Assembly: GCA_964057225.1 (NCBI GenBank)
Contig: OZ059898.1
Coordinates: 20,871,267 to 20,935,266 of the forward strand
DNA: 64,000 nucleotides
From: Auanema rhodensis
Lineage: Eukaryota > Nematoda > Chromadorea > Rhabditida > Rhabditidae
Reading direction: 5' to 3'
The number at the start of each line of letters is the position of its first letter. Within the stretch, counting starts at the first letter, position 1. The translations under genes were made by a program, and so were the position numbers. Positions 24,468-37,660 of this stretch are shown here, one piece after another. The notes under the pieces are model-generated. The model was not told the origin of the DNA and ran no database searches. It saw only the letters and a program-made list of their open reading frames with translations.

Positions 24468-26751
24468 AAAATTAGATTCCCCATGTCCATATTAGTCTAA
24501 AAACAAATTTTTATTGATATTGGTTCATGGTAACCATGACTTTGAAATTTACGTGAACTTTAATTTATGCTAATTAAATGTACAGGTAATGTGCACTTGG
24601 TATGTAACTCGCTTCACGTGAAAGATAAAGAGATGCGGTTTTCAAAATTAGATTCCCCATGTCCATATTAGTCTAAAAACAAATTTTTATTGATATTGGT
24701 GCTTGGTAACCATGACTTTGAAATTTACGTGAACTTTAATTTATGCTAATTAAATGTACACGTGATGTGCACTTGGTATGTAACTCGCTTCACGTAAAAG
24801 ATAAAGAGATGCGGTTTTCAAAATTAGATTCCCCATGTCCATATTAGTCTAAAAACAAATTTTTATTGATATTGGTTCATGGTAACCATGACTTTGAAAT
24901 TTACGTGAACTTTAATTTATGCTAATTAAATGTACACGTGATGTGCACTTGGTATGTAACTCGTTTCACGTAAAAGATAAAGAGATGCGGTTTTCAAAAT
25001 TAGATTTCCCATGTCCATATTAGTCTAAAAACAAATTTTTATTGATATTGGTGCTTGGTAACCATGACTTTGAAATTTACGTGAACTTTAATTTATGCTA
25101 ATTAAATGTACACGTGATGTGCACTTGGTATGTAACTCGCTTCACGTAAAAGATAAAGAGATGCGGTTTTCAAAATTAGATTCCCCATGTCCATATTAGT
25201 CTAAAAACAAATTTTTATTGATATTGGTTCATGGTACCCATGACTTTGAAATTTACGTGAACTTTAATTATGCTAATTAAATGTACAGGTAATGTGCACT
25301 TGGTATGTAACTCGCTTCACGTAAAAGATAAAGAGATGCGGTTTTCAAAATTAGATTTCCCATGTCCATATTAGTCTAAAAACAAATTTTTATTGATATT
25401 GGTTCATGGTAACCATGACTTTGAAATTTACGTGAACTTTAATTTATGCTAATTAAATGTACACGTGATGTGCACTTGGTATGTAACTCGCTTCACGTGA
25501 AAGATAAAGAGATGCGGTTCTCAAAATTAGATTCCCCATGTCCATATTAGTCTAAAAACAAATTTTTATTGATATTGGTTCATGGTAACCATGACTTTGA
25601 AATTTACGTGAACTTTAATTATGCTAATTAAATGTACACGTGATGTGCACTTGGTATGTAACTCGCTTCACGTGAAAGATAAAGAGATGCGGTTTTCAAA
25701 ATTAGATTCCCCATGTCCATATTAGTCTAAAAACAAATTTTTATTGATATTGGTTCATGGTACCCATGACTTTGAAATTTACGTGAACTTTAATTATGCT
25801 AATTAAATGTACAGGTGATGTGCACTTGGTATGTAACTCGCTTCACGTGAAAGATAAAGAGATGCGGTTTTCAAAATTAGATTCCCCATGTCCATATTAG
25901 TCTAAAAACAAATTTTTATTGATATTGGTGCTTGGTAACCATGACTTTGAAATTTACGTGAACTTTAATTTATGCTAATTAAATGTACACGTGATGTGCA
26001 CTTGGTATGTAACTCGCTTCACGTAAAAGATAAAGAGATGCGGTTTTCAAAATTAGATTTCCCATGTCCATATTAGTCTAAAAACTAATTTTTATTGATA
26101 TTGGTTCATGGTAACCATGACTTTGAAATTTACGTGAACTTTAATTCATGCTAATTAAATGTACACGTGATGTGCACTTGGTATGTAACTCGCTTCACGT
26201 GAAAGATAAAGAGATGCGGTTTTCAAAATTAGATTCCCCATGTCCATATTAGTCTAAAAACAAATTTTTATTGATATTGGTGCTTGGTAACCATGACTTT
26301 GAAATTTACGTGAACTTTAATTTATGCTAATTATATGTACACGTGATGTGCACTTGGTATGTAACTCGCTTCACGTAAAAGATAAAGAGATGCGGTTTTC
26401 AAAATTAGATTTCCCATGTCCATATTAGTCTAAAAACAAATTTTTATTGATATTGGTTCATGGTAACCATGACTTTGAAATTTACGTGAACTTTAATTTA
26501 TGCTAATTAAATGTACACGTGATGTGCACTTGGTATGTAACTCGCTTCACGTGAAAGATAAAGAGATGCGGTTTTCAAAATTAGATTCCCCATGTCCATA
26601 TTAGTCTAAAAACAAATTTTTATTGATATTGGTTCATGGTAACCATGACTTTGAAATTTACGTGAACTTTAATTATGCTAATTAAATGTACAGGTAATGT
26701 GCACTTGGTATGTAACTCGCTTCACGTGAAAGATAAAGAGATGCGGTTTTC
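24468..26751 (+). repeat. Cluster of type-G fragments and hybrids
   Basis: Monomers 139-151. Monomer 139 has only the right-hand G marks (c118g, g121a). 143 is a complete G. 145 has the deletion alone. 146 has a66c, the deletion and c118g but not g121a. 151 has the deletion, c118g and g121a but not a66c. E monomers with g153a stand between them. This is the densest set of partial G haplotypes in the window. Confidence 0.88.
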
Positions 26752-29039
26752 AAAATTAGATTCCCCATGTCCATATTAGTCTAAAAACAAATTTTTATTG
26801 ATATTGGTGGTTGGTAACCATGACTTTGAAATTTACGTGAACTTTAATTTATGCTAATTAAATGTACACGTGATGTGCACTTGGTATGTAACTCGCTTCA
26901 CGTGAAAGATAAAGAGATGCGGTTTTCAAAATTAGATTCCCCATGTCCATATTAGTCTAAAAACAAATTTTTATTGATATTGGTTCATGGTAACCATGAC
27001 TTTGAAATTTACGTGAACTTTAATTTATGCTAATTATATGTACACGTGATGTGCACTTGGTATGTAACTCGCTTCACGTGAAAGATAAAGAGATGCGGTT
27101 TTCAAAATTAGATTTCCCATGTCCATATTAGTCTAAAAACAAATTTTTATTGATATTGGTTCATGGTAACCATGACTTTGAAATTTACGTGAACTTTAAT
27201 TTATGCTAATTAAATGTACACGTGATGTGCACTTGGTATGTAACTCGCTTCACGTGAAAGATAAAGAGATGCGGTTTTCAAAATTAGATTTCCCATGTCC
27301 ATATTAGTCTAAAAACAAATTTTTATTGATATTGGTTCATGGTAACCATGACTTTGAAATTTACGTGAACTTTAATTTATGCTAATTAAATGTACACGTG
27401 ATGTGCACTTGGTATGTAACTCGCTTCACGTGAAAGATAAAGAGATGCGGTTTTCAAAATTAGATTCCCCATGTCCATATTAGTCTAAAAACAAATTTTT
27501 ATTGATATTGGTTCATGGTAACCATGACTTTGAAATTTACGTGAATTTTAATTTATGCTAATTAAATGTACACGTGATGTGCACTTGGTATGTAACTCGC
27601 TTCACGTGAAAGATAAAGAGATGCGGTTTTCAAAATTAGATTCCCCATGTCCATATTAGTCTACAAACAAATTTTCATTGATATTGGTTCATGGTAACCA
27701 TGACTTTGAAATTTACGTGAACTTTAATTTATGCTAATTAAATATACACGTCATGTGCACTTGGTATGTAACTCGCTTCACGTGAAAGATAAAGAGATGC
27801 GGTTTTCAAAAGTAGATTCCCCATGTCCATATTAGTCTAAAAACAAATGTTTATTGATATTGGTTCATGGTAACCATGACTTTGAAATTTACGTGAACTT
27901 TAATTTATGCTAATTAAATGTACACGTGATGTGCACTTGGTATGTAACTCGCTTCACGTGAAAGATAAAGAGATGCGGTTTTCAAAATTAGATTTCCCAT
28001 GTCCATATTAGTCTAAAAACAAATTTTTATTGATATTGGTTCATGGTAACCATGACTTTGAAATTTACGTGAACTTTAATTTATGCTAATTAAATGTACA
28101 CGTGATGTGCACTTGGTATGTAACTCGCTTCACGTGAAAGATAAAGAGATGCGGTTTTCAAAATTAGATTCCCCATGTCCATATTAGTCTAAAAACAAAT
28201 TTTTATTGATATTGGTTCATGGTAACCATGACTTTGAAATTTACGTGAATTTTAATTTATGCTAATTAAATGTACACGTGATGTGCACTTGGTATGTAAC
28301 TCGCTTCACGTGAAAGATAAAGAGATGCGGTTTTCAAAATTAGATTTCCCATGTCCATATTAGTCTAAAAACAAATTTTTATTGATATTGGTTCATGGTA
28401 ACCATGACTTTGAAATTTACGTGAACTTTAATTTATGCTAATTAAATGTACACGTGATGTGCACTTGGTATGTAACTCGCTTCACGTGAAAGATAAAGAG
28501 ATGCGGTTTTCAAAATTAGATTTCCCATGTCCATATTAGTCTAAAAACAAATTTTTATTGATATTGGTTCATGGTAACCATGACTTTGAAATTTACGTGA
28601 ACTTTAATTTATGCTAATTAAATGTACACGTGATGTGCACTTGGTATGTAACTCGCTTCACGTGAAAGATAAAGAGATGCGGTTTTCAAAATTAGATTCC
28701 CCATGTCCATATTAGTCTAAAAACAAATTTTTATTGATATTGGTTCATGGTAACCATGACTTTGAAATTTACGTGAACTTTAATTTATGCTAATTAAATG
28801 TACACGTGATGTGCACTTGGTATGTAACTCGCTTCACGTGAAAGATAAAGAGATGCGGTTTTCAAAATTAGATTCCCCATGTCCATATTAGTCTACAAAC
28901 AAATTTTCATTGATATTGGTTCATGGTAACCATGACTTTGAAATTTACGTGAACTTTAATTTATGCTAATTAAATGTACACGTGATGTGCACTTGGTATG
29001 TAACTCGCTTCACGTGAAAGATAAAGAGATGCGGTTTTC
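26752..29039 (+). repeat. A/J/K/B satellite block with 'aatatac' marker
   Basis: Monomers 152-164. Monomers 154-157 (A, A, K, B with g113a at 27744) match 173-176, 3343 bp downstream (19 monomers less one deleted base). Monomer 152 has a private 'gtggttgg'. Monomer 158 is a C without t58g. Monomer 164 is B on the left and plain on the right. Confidence 0.85.
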
Positions 29040-31502
29040 AAAATTAGATTCCCCATGTCCATATTAGTCTACAAACAAATTTTCATTGATATTGGTTCAT
29101 GGTAACCATGACTTTGAAATTTACGTGAACTTTAATTTATGCTAATTAAATGTACACGTCATGTGCACTTGGTATGTAACTCGCTTCACGTGAAAGATAA
29201 AGAGATGCGGTTTTCAAAAGTAGATTCCTCATGTCCATATTAGTCTAAAAACAAATGTTTATTGATATTGGTGCATGGTAACCATGACTTTGAAATTTAC
29301 GTGAACTTTAATTTATGCTAATTAAATGTACACGTGATGTGCACTTGGTATGTAACTCGCTTCACGTGAATGATAAAGAGATGCGGTTTTCAAAATTAGA
29401 TTCCCCATGTCCATATTAGTCTAAAAACAAATTTTTATTGATATTGGTTCATGGTAACCATGACTTTGAAATTTACGTGAACTTTAATTTATGCTAATTA
29501 AATGTACACGTGATGTGCACTTGGTATGTAACTCGCTTCACGTGAAAAATAAAGAGATGCGGTTTTCAAAATTAGATTCCCCATGTCCATATTAGTCTAA
29601 AAACAAATTTTTATTGATATTGGTTCATGGTACCCATGACTTTGAAATTTACGTGAACTTTAATTATGCTAATTAAATGTACAGGTAATGTGCACTTGGT
29701 ATGTAACTCGCTTCACGTGAAAGATAAAGAGATGCGGTTTTCAAAATTAGATTCCTCATGTCCATATTAGTCTAAAAACAAATTTTTATTGATATTGGTG
29801 CTTGGTAACCATGACTTTGAAATTTACGTGAACTTTAATTTATGCTAATTAAATGTACACGTGATGTGCACTTGGTATGTAACTCGCTTCACGTAAAAGA
29901 TAAAGAGATGCGGTTTTGAAAAGTAGATTCCCCATGTCCATATTAGTCTAAAAACAAATTTTTATTGATATTGGTTCATGGTAACCATGACTTTGAAATT
30001 TACGTGAACTTTAATTTATGCTAATTAAATGTACACGTGATGTGAACTTGGTATGTAACTCGTTTCACGTGAAAGATAAAGAGATGCGGTTTTCAAAATT
30101 AGATTCCCCATGTCCATATTAGTCTAAAAACAAATTTTTATTGATATTGGTTCATGGTAACCATGACTTTGAAATTTACGTGAACTTTAATTTATGCTAA
30201 TTAAATGTACACGTGATGTGCACTTGGTATGTAACTCGCTTCACGTGAAAGATAAAGAGATGCGGTTTTCAAAAGTAGATTCCCCATGTCCATATTAGTC
30301 TAAAAACAAATTTTTATTGATATTGGTTCATGGTAACCATGACTTTGAAATTTACGTGAATTTTAATTTATGCTAATTAAATGTACACGTGATGTGCACT
30401 TGGTATGTAACTCGCTTCACGTGAAAGATAAAGAGATGCGGTTTTCAAAATTAGATTTCCCATGTCCATATTAGTCTAAAAACAAATTTTTATTGATATT
30501 GGTTCATGGTAACCATGACTTTGAAATTTACGTGAACTTTAATTTATGCTAATTAAATGTACACGTGATGTGCACTTGGTATGTAACTCGCTTCACGTGA
30601 AAGATAAAGAGATGCGGTTTTCAAAATTAGATTTCCCATGTCCATATTAGTCTAAAAACAAATTTTTATTGATATTGGTTCATGGTAACCATGACTTTGA
30701 AATTTACGTGAACTTTAATTTATGCTAATTAAATGTACACGTGATGTGCACTTGGTATGTAACTCGCTTCACGTGAAAGATAAAGAGATGCGGTTTTCAA
30801 AATTAGATTCCCCATGTCCATATTAGTCTAAAAACAAATTTTTATTGATATTGGTTCATGGTAACCATGACTTTGAAATTTACGTGAATTTTAATTTATG
30901 CTAATTAAATGTACACGTGATGTGCACTTGGTATGTAACTCGCTTCACGTGAAAGATAAAGAGATGCGGTTTTCAAAATTAGATTCCCCATGTCCATATT
31001 AGTCTACAAACAAATTTTCATTGATATTGGTTCATGGTAACCATGACTTTGAAATTTACGTGAACTTTAATTTATGCTAATTAAATATACACGTCATGTG
31101 CACTTGGTATGTAACTCGCTTCACGTGAAAGATAAAGAGATGCGGTTTTCAAAAGTAGATTCCCCATGTCCATATTAGTCTAAAAACAAATGTTTATTGA
31201 TATTGGTGCATGGTAACCATGACTTTGAAATTTACGTGAACTTTAATTTATGCTAATTAAATGTACACGTGATGTGCACTTGGTATGTAACTCGCTTCAC
31301 GTGAAAGATAAAGAGATGCGGTTTTCAAAATTAGATTCCCCATGTCCATATTAGTCTAAAAACAAATTTTTATTGATATTGGTTCATGGTAACCATGACT
31401 TTGAAATTTACGTTAATTTTAATTTATGCTAATTAAATGTACACGTGATGTGCACTTGGTATGTAACTCGCTTCACGTGAAAGATAAAGAGATGCGGTTT
31501 TC
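29040..31502 (+). repeat. 14-monomer HOR, copy 1 (2463 bp)
   Basis: Monomers 165-178: B, C(c14t, a156t), g157a, complete G, E with c14t, a monomer preceded by 'ttttgaaaagtag' (29918) with c127a and F, plain, then A, A, K, B('aatatac'), C, K. The first seven return at 31503. Confidence 0.88.
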
Positions 31503-32733
31503 AAAATTAGATTCCCCATGTCCATATTAGTCTACAAACAAATTTTCATTGATATTGGTTCATGGTAACCATGACTTTGAAATTTACGTGAACTTTAATT
31601 TATGCTAATTAAATGTACACGTCATGTGCACTTGGTATGTAACTCGCTTCACGTGAAAGATAAAGAGATGCGGTTTTCAAAAGTAGATTCCTCATGTCCA
31701 TATTAGTCTAAAAACAAATGTTTATTGATATTGGTGCATGGTAACCATGACTTTGAAATTTACGTGAACTTTAATTTATGCTAATTAAATGTACACGTGA
31801 TGTGCACTTGGTATGTAACTCGCTTCACGTGAATGATAAAGAGATGCGGTTTTCAAAATTAGATTCCCCATTTCCATATTAGTCTAAAAACAAATTTTTA
31901 TTGATATTGGTTCATGGTAACCATGACTTTGAAATTTACGTGAACTTTAATTTATGCTAATTAAATGTACACGTGATGTGCACTTGGTATGTAACTCGCT
32001 TCACGTGAAAAATAAAGAGATGCGGTTTTCAAAATTAGATTCCCCATGTCCATATTAGTCTAAAAACAAATTTTTATTGATATTGGTTCATGGTACCCAT
32101 GACTTTGAAATTTACGTGAACTTTAATTATGCTAATTAAATGTACAGGTAATGTGCACTTGGTATGTAACTCGCTTCACGTGAAAGATAAAGAGATGCGG
32201 TTTTCAAAATTAGATTCCTCATGTCCATATTAGTCTAAAAACAAATTTTTATTGATATTGGTGCTTGGTAACCATGACTTTGAAATTTACGTGAACTTTA
32301 ATTTATGCTAATTTAATGTACACGTGATGTGCACTTGGTATGTAACTCGCTTCACGTAAAAGATAAAGAGATGCGGTTTTGAAAAGTAGATTCCCCATGT
32401 CCATATTAGTCTAAAAACAAATTTTTATTGATATTGGTTCATGGTAACCATGACTTTGAAATTTACGTGAACTTTAATTTATGCTAATTAAATGTACACG
32501 TGATGTGAACTTGGTATGTAACTCGTTTCACGTGAAAGATAAAGAGATGCGGTTTTCAAAATTAGATTCCCCATGTCCATATTAGTCTAAAAACAAATTT
32601 TTATTGATATTGGTTCATGGTAACCATGACTTTGAAATTTACGTGAACTTTAATTTATGCTAATTAAATGTACACGTGATGTGCACTTGGTATGTAACTC
32701 GCTTCACGTGAAAGATAAAGAGATGCGGTTTTC
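31503..32733 (+). repeat. 14-monomer HOR, copy 2 (partial)
   Basis: Monomers 179-185 repeat 165-171, including the rare 'ttttgaaaagtag' (32381, 2463 bp from 29918). Private changes in this copy are 'ccatttcc' in monomer 181 and 'aatttaatg' in 183. Confidence 0.88.
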
Positions 32734-35373
32734 AAAATTAGATTCCCCATGTCCATATTAGTCTAAAAACAAATTTTTATTGATATTGGTGCTTGGTAAC
32801 CATGACTTTGAAATTTACGTGAACTTTAATTTATGCTAATTAAATGTACACGTGATGTGCACTTGGTATGTAACTCGCTTCACGTAAAAGATAAAGAGAT
32901 GCGGTTTTCAAAATTAGATTTCCCATGTCCATATTAGTCTAAAAACAATATTTTATTGATATTGGTTCATGATAACCATGACTTTGAAATTTACGTGAAC
33001 TTTAATTTATGCTAATTAAATGTACACGTGATGTGCACTTGGTATGTAACTCGCTTCACGTGAAAGATAAAGAGATGCGGTTTTCAAAATTAGATTCCCC
33101 ATGTCCATATTAGTCTAAAAACAAATTTTGATTGATATTGGTGCATGGTAACCATGACTTTGAAATTTACGTGAACTTTAATTTATGCTAATTAAATGTA
33201 CACGTGATGTGCACTTGGTATGTAACTCGCTTCACGTAAAAGATAAAGAGATGCGGTTTTCAAAATTAGATTTCCCATGTCCATATTAGTCTAAAAACAA
33301 ATTTTTATTGATATTGGTTCATGGTAACCATGACTTTGAAATTTACGTGAACTTTAATTTATGCTAATTAAATGTACACGTGATGTGCACTTGGTATGTA
33401 ACTCGCTTCACGTGAAAGATAAAGAGATGCGGTTTTCAAAATTAGATTCCCCATGTCCATATTAGTCTAAAAACAAATTTTTATTGATATTGGTGCTTGG
33501 TAACCATGACTTTGAAATTTACGTGAACTTTAATTTATGCTAATTAAATGTACACGTGATGTGCACTTGGTATGTAACTCGCTTCACGTAAAAGATAAAG
33601 AGATGCGGTTTTCAAAATTAGATTCCCCATGTCCATATTAGTCTAAAAACAAATTTTTATTGATATTGGTTCATGGTAACCATGACTTTGAAATTTACGT
33701 GAACTTTAATTTATGCTAATTAAATGTACACGTGATGTGCACTTGGTATGTAACTCGCTTCACGTGAAAGATAAAGAGATGCGGTTTTCAAAATTAGATT
33801 CCCCATGTCCATATTAGTCTAAAAACAAATTTTGATTGATATTGGTGCATGGTAACCATGACTTTGAAATTTACGTGAACTTTAATTTATGCTAATTAAA
33901 TGTACACGTGATGTGCACTTGGTATGTAACTCGCTTCACGTAAAAGATAAAGAGATGCGGTTTTCAAAATTAGATTTCCCATGTCCATATTAGTCTAAAA
34001 ACAAATTTTTATTGATATTGGTTCATGGTAACCATGACTTTGAAATTTACGTGAACTTTAATTTATGCTAATTAAATGTACACGTGATGTGCACTTGGTA
34101 TGTAACTCGCTTCACGTGAAAGATAAAGAGATGCGGTTTTCAAAATTAGATTCCCCATGTCCATATTAGTCTAAAAACAAATTTTTATTGATATTGGTGC
34201 TTGGTAACCATGACTTTGAAATTTACGTGAACTTTAATTTATGCTAATTAAATGTACACGTGATGTGCACTTGGTATGTAACTCGCTTCACGTAAAAGAT
34301 AAAGAGATGCGGTTTTCAAAATTAGATTCCCCATGTCCATATTAGTCTAAAAACAAATTTTTATTGATATTTGTTCATGGTAACCATGACTTTGAAATTT
34401 ACGTGAACTTTAATTTATGCTAATTAAATGTACACGTGATGTGCACTTGGTATGTAACTCGTTTCACGTGAAAGATAAAGAGATGCGGTTTTCAAAATTA
34501 GATTCCCCATGTCCATATTAGTCTAAAAACAAATTTTTATTGATATTGGTTCATGGTAACCATGACTTTGAAATTTACGTGAACTTTAATTTATGCTAAT
34601 TAAATGTACACGTGATGTGCACTTGGTATGTAACTCGCTTCACGTGAAAGATAAAGAGATGCGGTTTTCAAAATTAGATTCCCCATGTCCATATTAGTCT
34701 AAAAACAAATTTTTATTGATATTGGTGCTTGGTAACCATGACTTTGAAATTTACGTGAACTTTAATTTATGCTAATTAAATGTACACGTGATGTGCACTT
34801 GGTATGTAACTCGCTTCACGTGAAAGATAAAGAGATGCGGTTTTCAAAATTAGATTCCCCATGTCCATATTAGTCTAAAAACAAATTTTTATTGATATTG
34901 GTTCATGGTAACCATGACTTTGAAATTTACGTGAACTTTAATTTATGCTAATTATATGTACACGTGATGTGCACTTGGTATGTAACTCGCTTCACGTGAA
35001 AGATAAAGAGATGCGGTTTTCAAAATTAGATTTCCCATGTCCATATTAGTCTAAAAACAAATTTTTATTGATATTGGTTCATGGTAACCATGACTTTGAA
35101 ATTTACGTGAACTTTAATTTATGCTAATTAAATGTACACGTCATGTGCACTTGGTATGTAACTCGCTTCACGTGAAAGATAAAGAGATGCGGTTTTCAAA
35201 AGTAGATTCCCCATGTCCATATTAGTCTAAAAACAAATGTTTATTGATATTGGTGCATGGTAACCATGACTTTGAAATTTACGTGAACTTTAATTTATGC
35301 TAATTAAATGTACACGTGATGTGCACTTGGTATGTAACTCGCTTCACGTGAAAGATAAAGAGATGCGGTTTTC
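32734..35373 (+). repeat. E/I domain with a 4-monomer duplication
   Basis: Monomers 186-200. I, A, E and a plain or F monomer occur twice in a row (33086-33789 and 33790-34493, 704 bp each). The whole order parallels 11620-14083, about 21 kb to the left, ending in both places with E, J, A with g121c, C. Confidence 0.86.
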
Positions 35374-37660
35374 AAAATTAGATTCCCCATGTCCATATTA
35401 GTCTAAAAACAAATTTTTATTGATATTGGTTCATGGTAACCATGACTTTGAAATTTACGTGAATTTTAATTTATGCTAATTAAATGTACACGTGATGTGC
35501 ACTTGGTATGTAACTCGCTTCACGTGAAAGATAAAGAGATGCGGTTTTCAAAATTAGATTCCCCATGTCCATATTAGTCTACAAACAAATTTTCATTGAT
35601 ATTGGTTCATGGTAACCATGACTTTGAAATTTACGTGAACTTTAATTTATGCTAATTAAATGTACACGTCATGTGCACTTGGTATGTAACTCGCTTCACG
35701 TGAAAGATAAAGAGATGCGGTTTTCAAAAGTAGATTCCTCATGTCCATATTAGTCTAAAAACAAATGTTTATTGATATTGGTGCATGGTAACCATGACTT
35801 TGAAATTTACGTGAACTTTAATTTATGCTAATTAAATGTACACGTGATGTGCACTTGGTATGTAACTCGCTTCACGTGAATGATAAAGAGATGCGGTTTT
35901 CAAAATTAGATTCCCCATGTCCATATTAGTCTAAAAACAAATTTTTATTGATATTGGTTCATGGTAACCATGACTTTGAAATTTACGTGAACTTTAATTT
36001 ATGCTAATTAAATGTACACGTCATGTGCACTTGGTATGTAACTCGCTTCACGTGAAAGATAAAGAGATGCGGTTTTCAAAAGTAGATTCCTCATGTCCAT
36101 ATTAGTCTAAAAACAAATGTTTATTGATATTGGTGCATGGTAACCATGACTTTGAAATTTACGTGAACTTTAATTTATGCTAATTAAATGTACACGTGAT
36201 GTGCACTTGGTATGTAACTCGCTTCACGTGAATGATAAAGAGATGCGGTTTTCAAAATTAGATTCCCCATGTCCATATTAGTCTAAAAACAAATTTTTAT
36301 TGATATTGGTTCATGGTAACCATGACTTTGAAATTTACGTGAACTTTAATTTATGCTAATTAAATGTACACGTGATGTGCACTTGGTATGTAACTCGCTT
36401 CACGTGAAAGATGAAGAGATGCGGTTTTCAAAATTAGATTCCCCATGTCCATATTAGTCTAAAAACAAATTTTTAGTGATATTGGTGCTTGGTAACCATG
36501 ACTTTGAAATTTACGTGAACTTTAATTTATGCTAATTAAATGTACACGTCATGTGCACTTGGTATGTAACTCGCTTCACGTGAAAGATAAAGAGATGCGG
36601 TTTTCAAAAGTAGATTCCTCATGTCCATATTAGTCTAAAAACAAATGTTTATTGATATTGGTGCATGGTAACCATGACTTTGAAATTTACGTGAACTTTA
36701 ATTTATGCTAATTAAATGTACACGTGATGTGCACTTGGTATGTAACTCGCTTCACGTGAATGATAAAGAGATGCGGTTTTCAAAATTAGATTCCCCATGT
36801 CCATATTAGTCTAAAAACAAATTTTTATTGATATTGGTTCATGGTAACCATGACTTTGAAATTTACGTGAACTTTAATTTATGCTAATTAAATGTACACG
36901 TGATGTGCACTTGGTATGTAACTCGCTTCACGTGAAAGATAAAGAGATGCGGTTTTCAAAATTAGATTCCCCATGTCCATATTAGTCTAAAAACAAATTT
37001 TTATTGATATTGGTTCATGGTACCCATGACTTTGAAATTTACGTGAACTTTAATTATGCTAATTAAATGTACAGGTAATGTGCACTTGGTATGTAACTCG
37101 CTTCACGTAAAAGATAAAGAGATGCGGTTTTCAAAATTAGATTCCCCATGTCCATATTAGTCTAAAAACAAATTTTTATTGATATTGGTTCATGGTAACC
37201 ATGACTTTGAAATTTACGTGAACTTTAATTTATGCTAATTAAATGTACACGTGATGTGCACTTGGTATGTAACTCGTTTCACGTGAAAGATAAAGAGATG
37301 CGGTTTTCAAAATTAGATTCCCCATGTCCATATTAGTCTAAAAACAAATTTTTATTGATATTGGTTCATGGTAACCATGACTTTGAAATTTACGTGAACT
37401 TTAATTTATGCTAATTAAATGTACACGTGATGTGCACTTGGTATGTAACTCGCTTCACGTGAAAGATAAAGAGATGCGGTTTTCAAAATTAGATTCCCCA
37501 TGTCCATATTAGTCTAAAAACAAATTTTTATTGATATTGGTTCATGGTAACCATGACTTTGAAATTTACGTGAACTTTAATTTATGCTAATTAAATGTAC
37601 ACGTGATGTGCACTTGGTATGTAACTCGCTTCACGTGAAAGATAAAGAGATGCGGTTTTC
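35374..37660 (+). repeat. Repeated 'g121c monomer then C' pairs
   Basis: Monomers 201-213. The pair right-half-of-B plus C(c14t, a156t) occurs at 202/203, 204/205 and 207/208, but the left halves differ: B, plain and E respectively. A complete G with g153a follows at 36958, then F and plain monomers. Monomer 206 has a160g ('gatgaag'). Confidence 0.85.
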
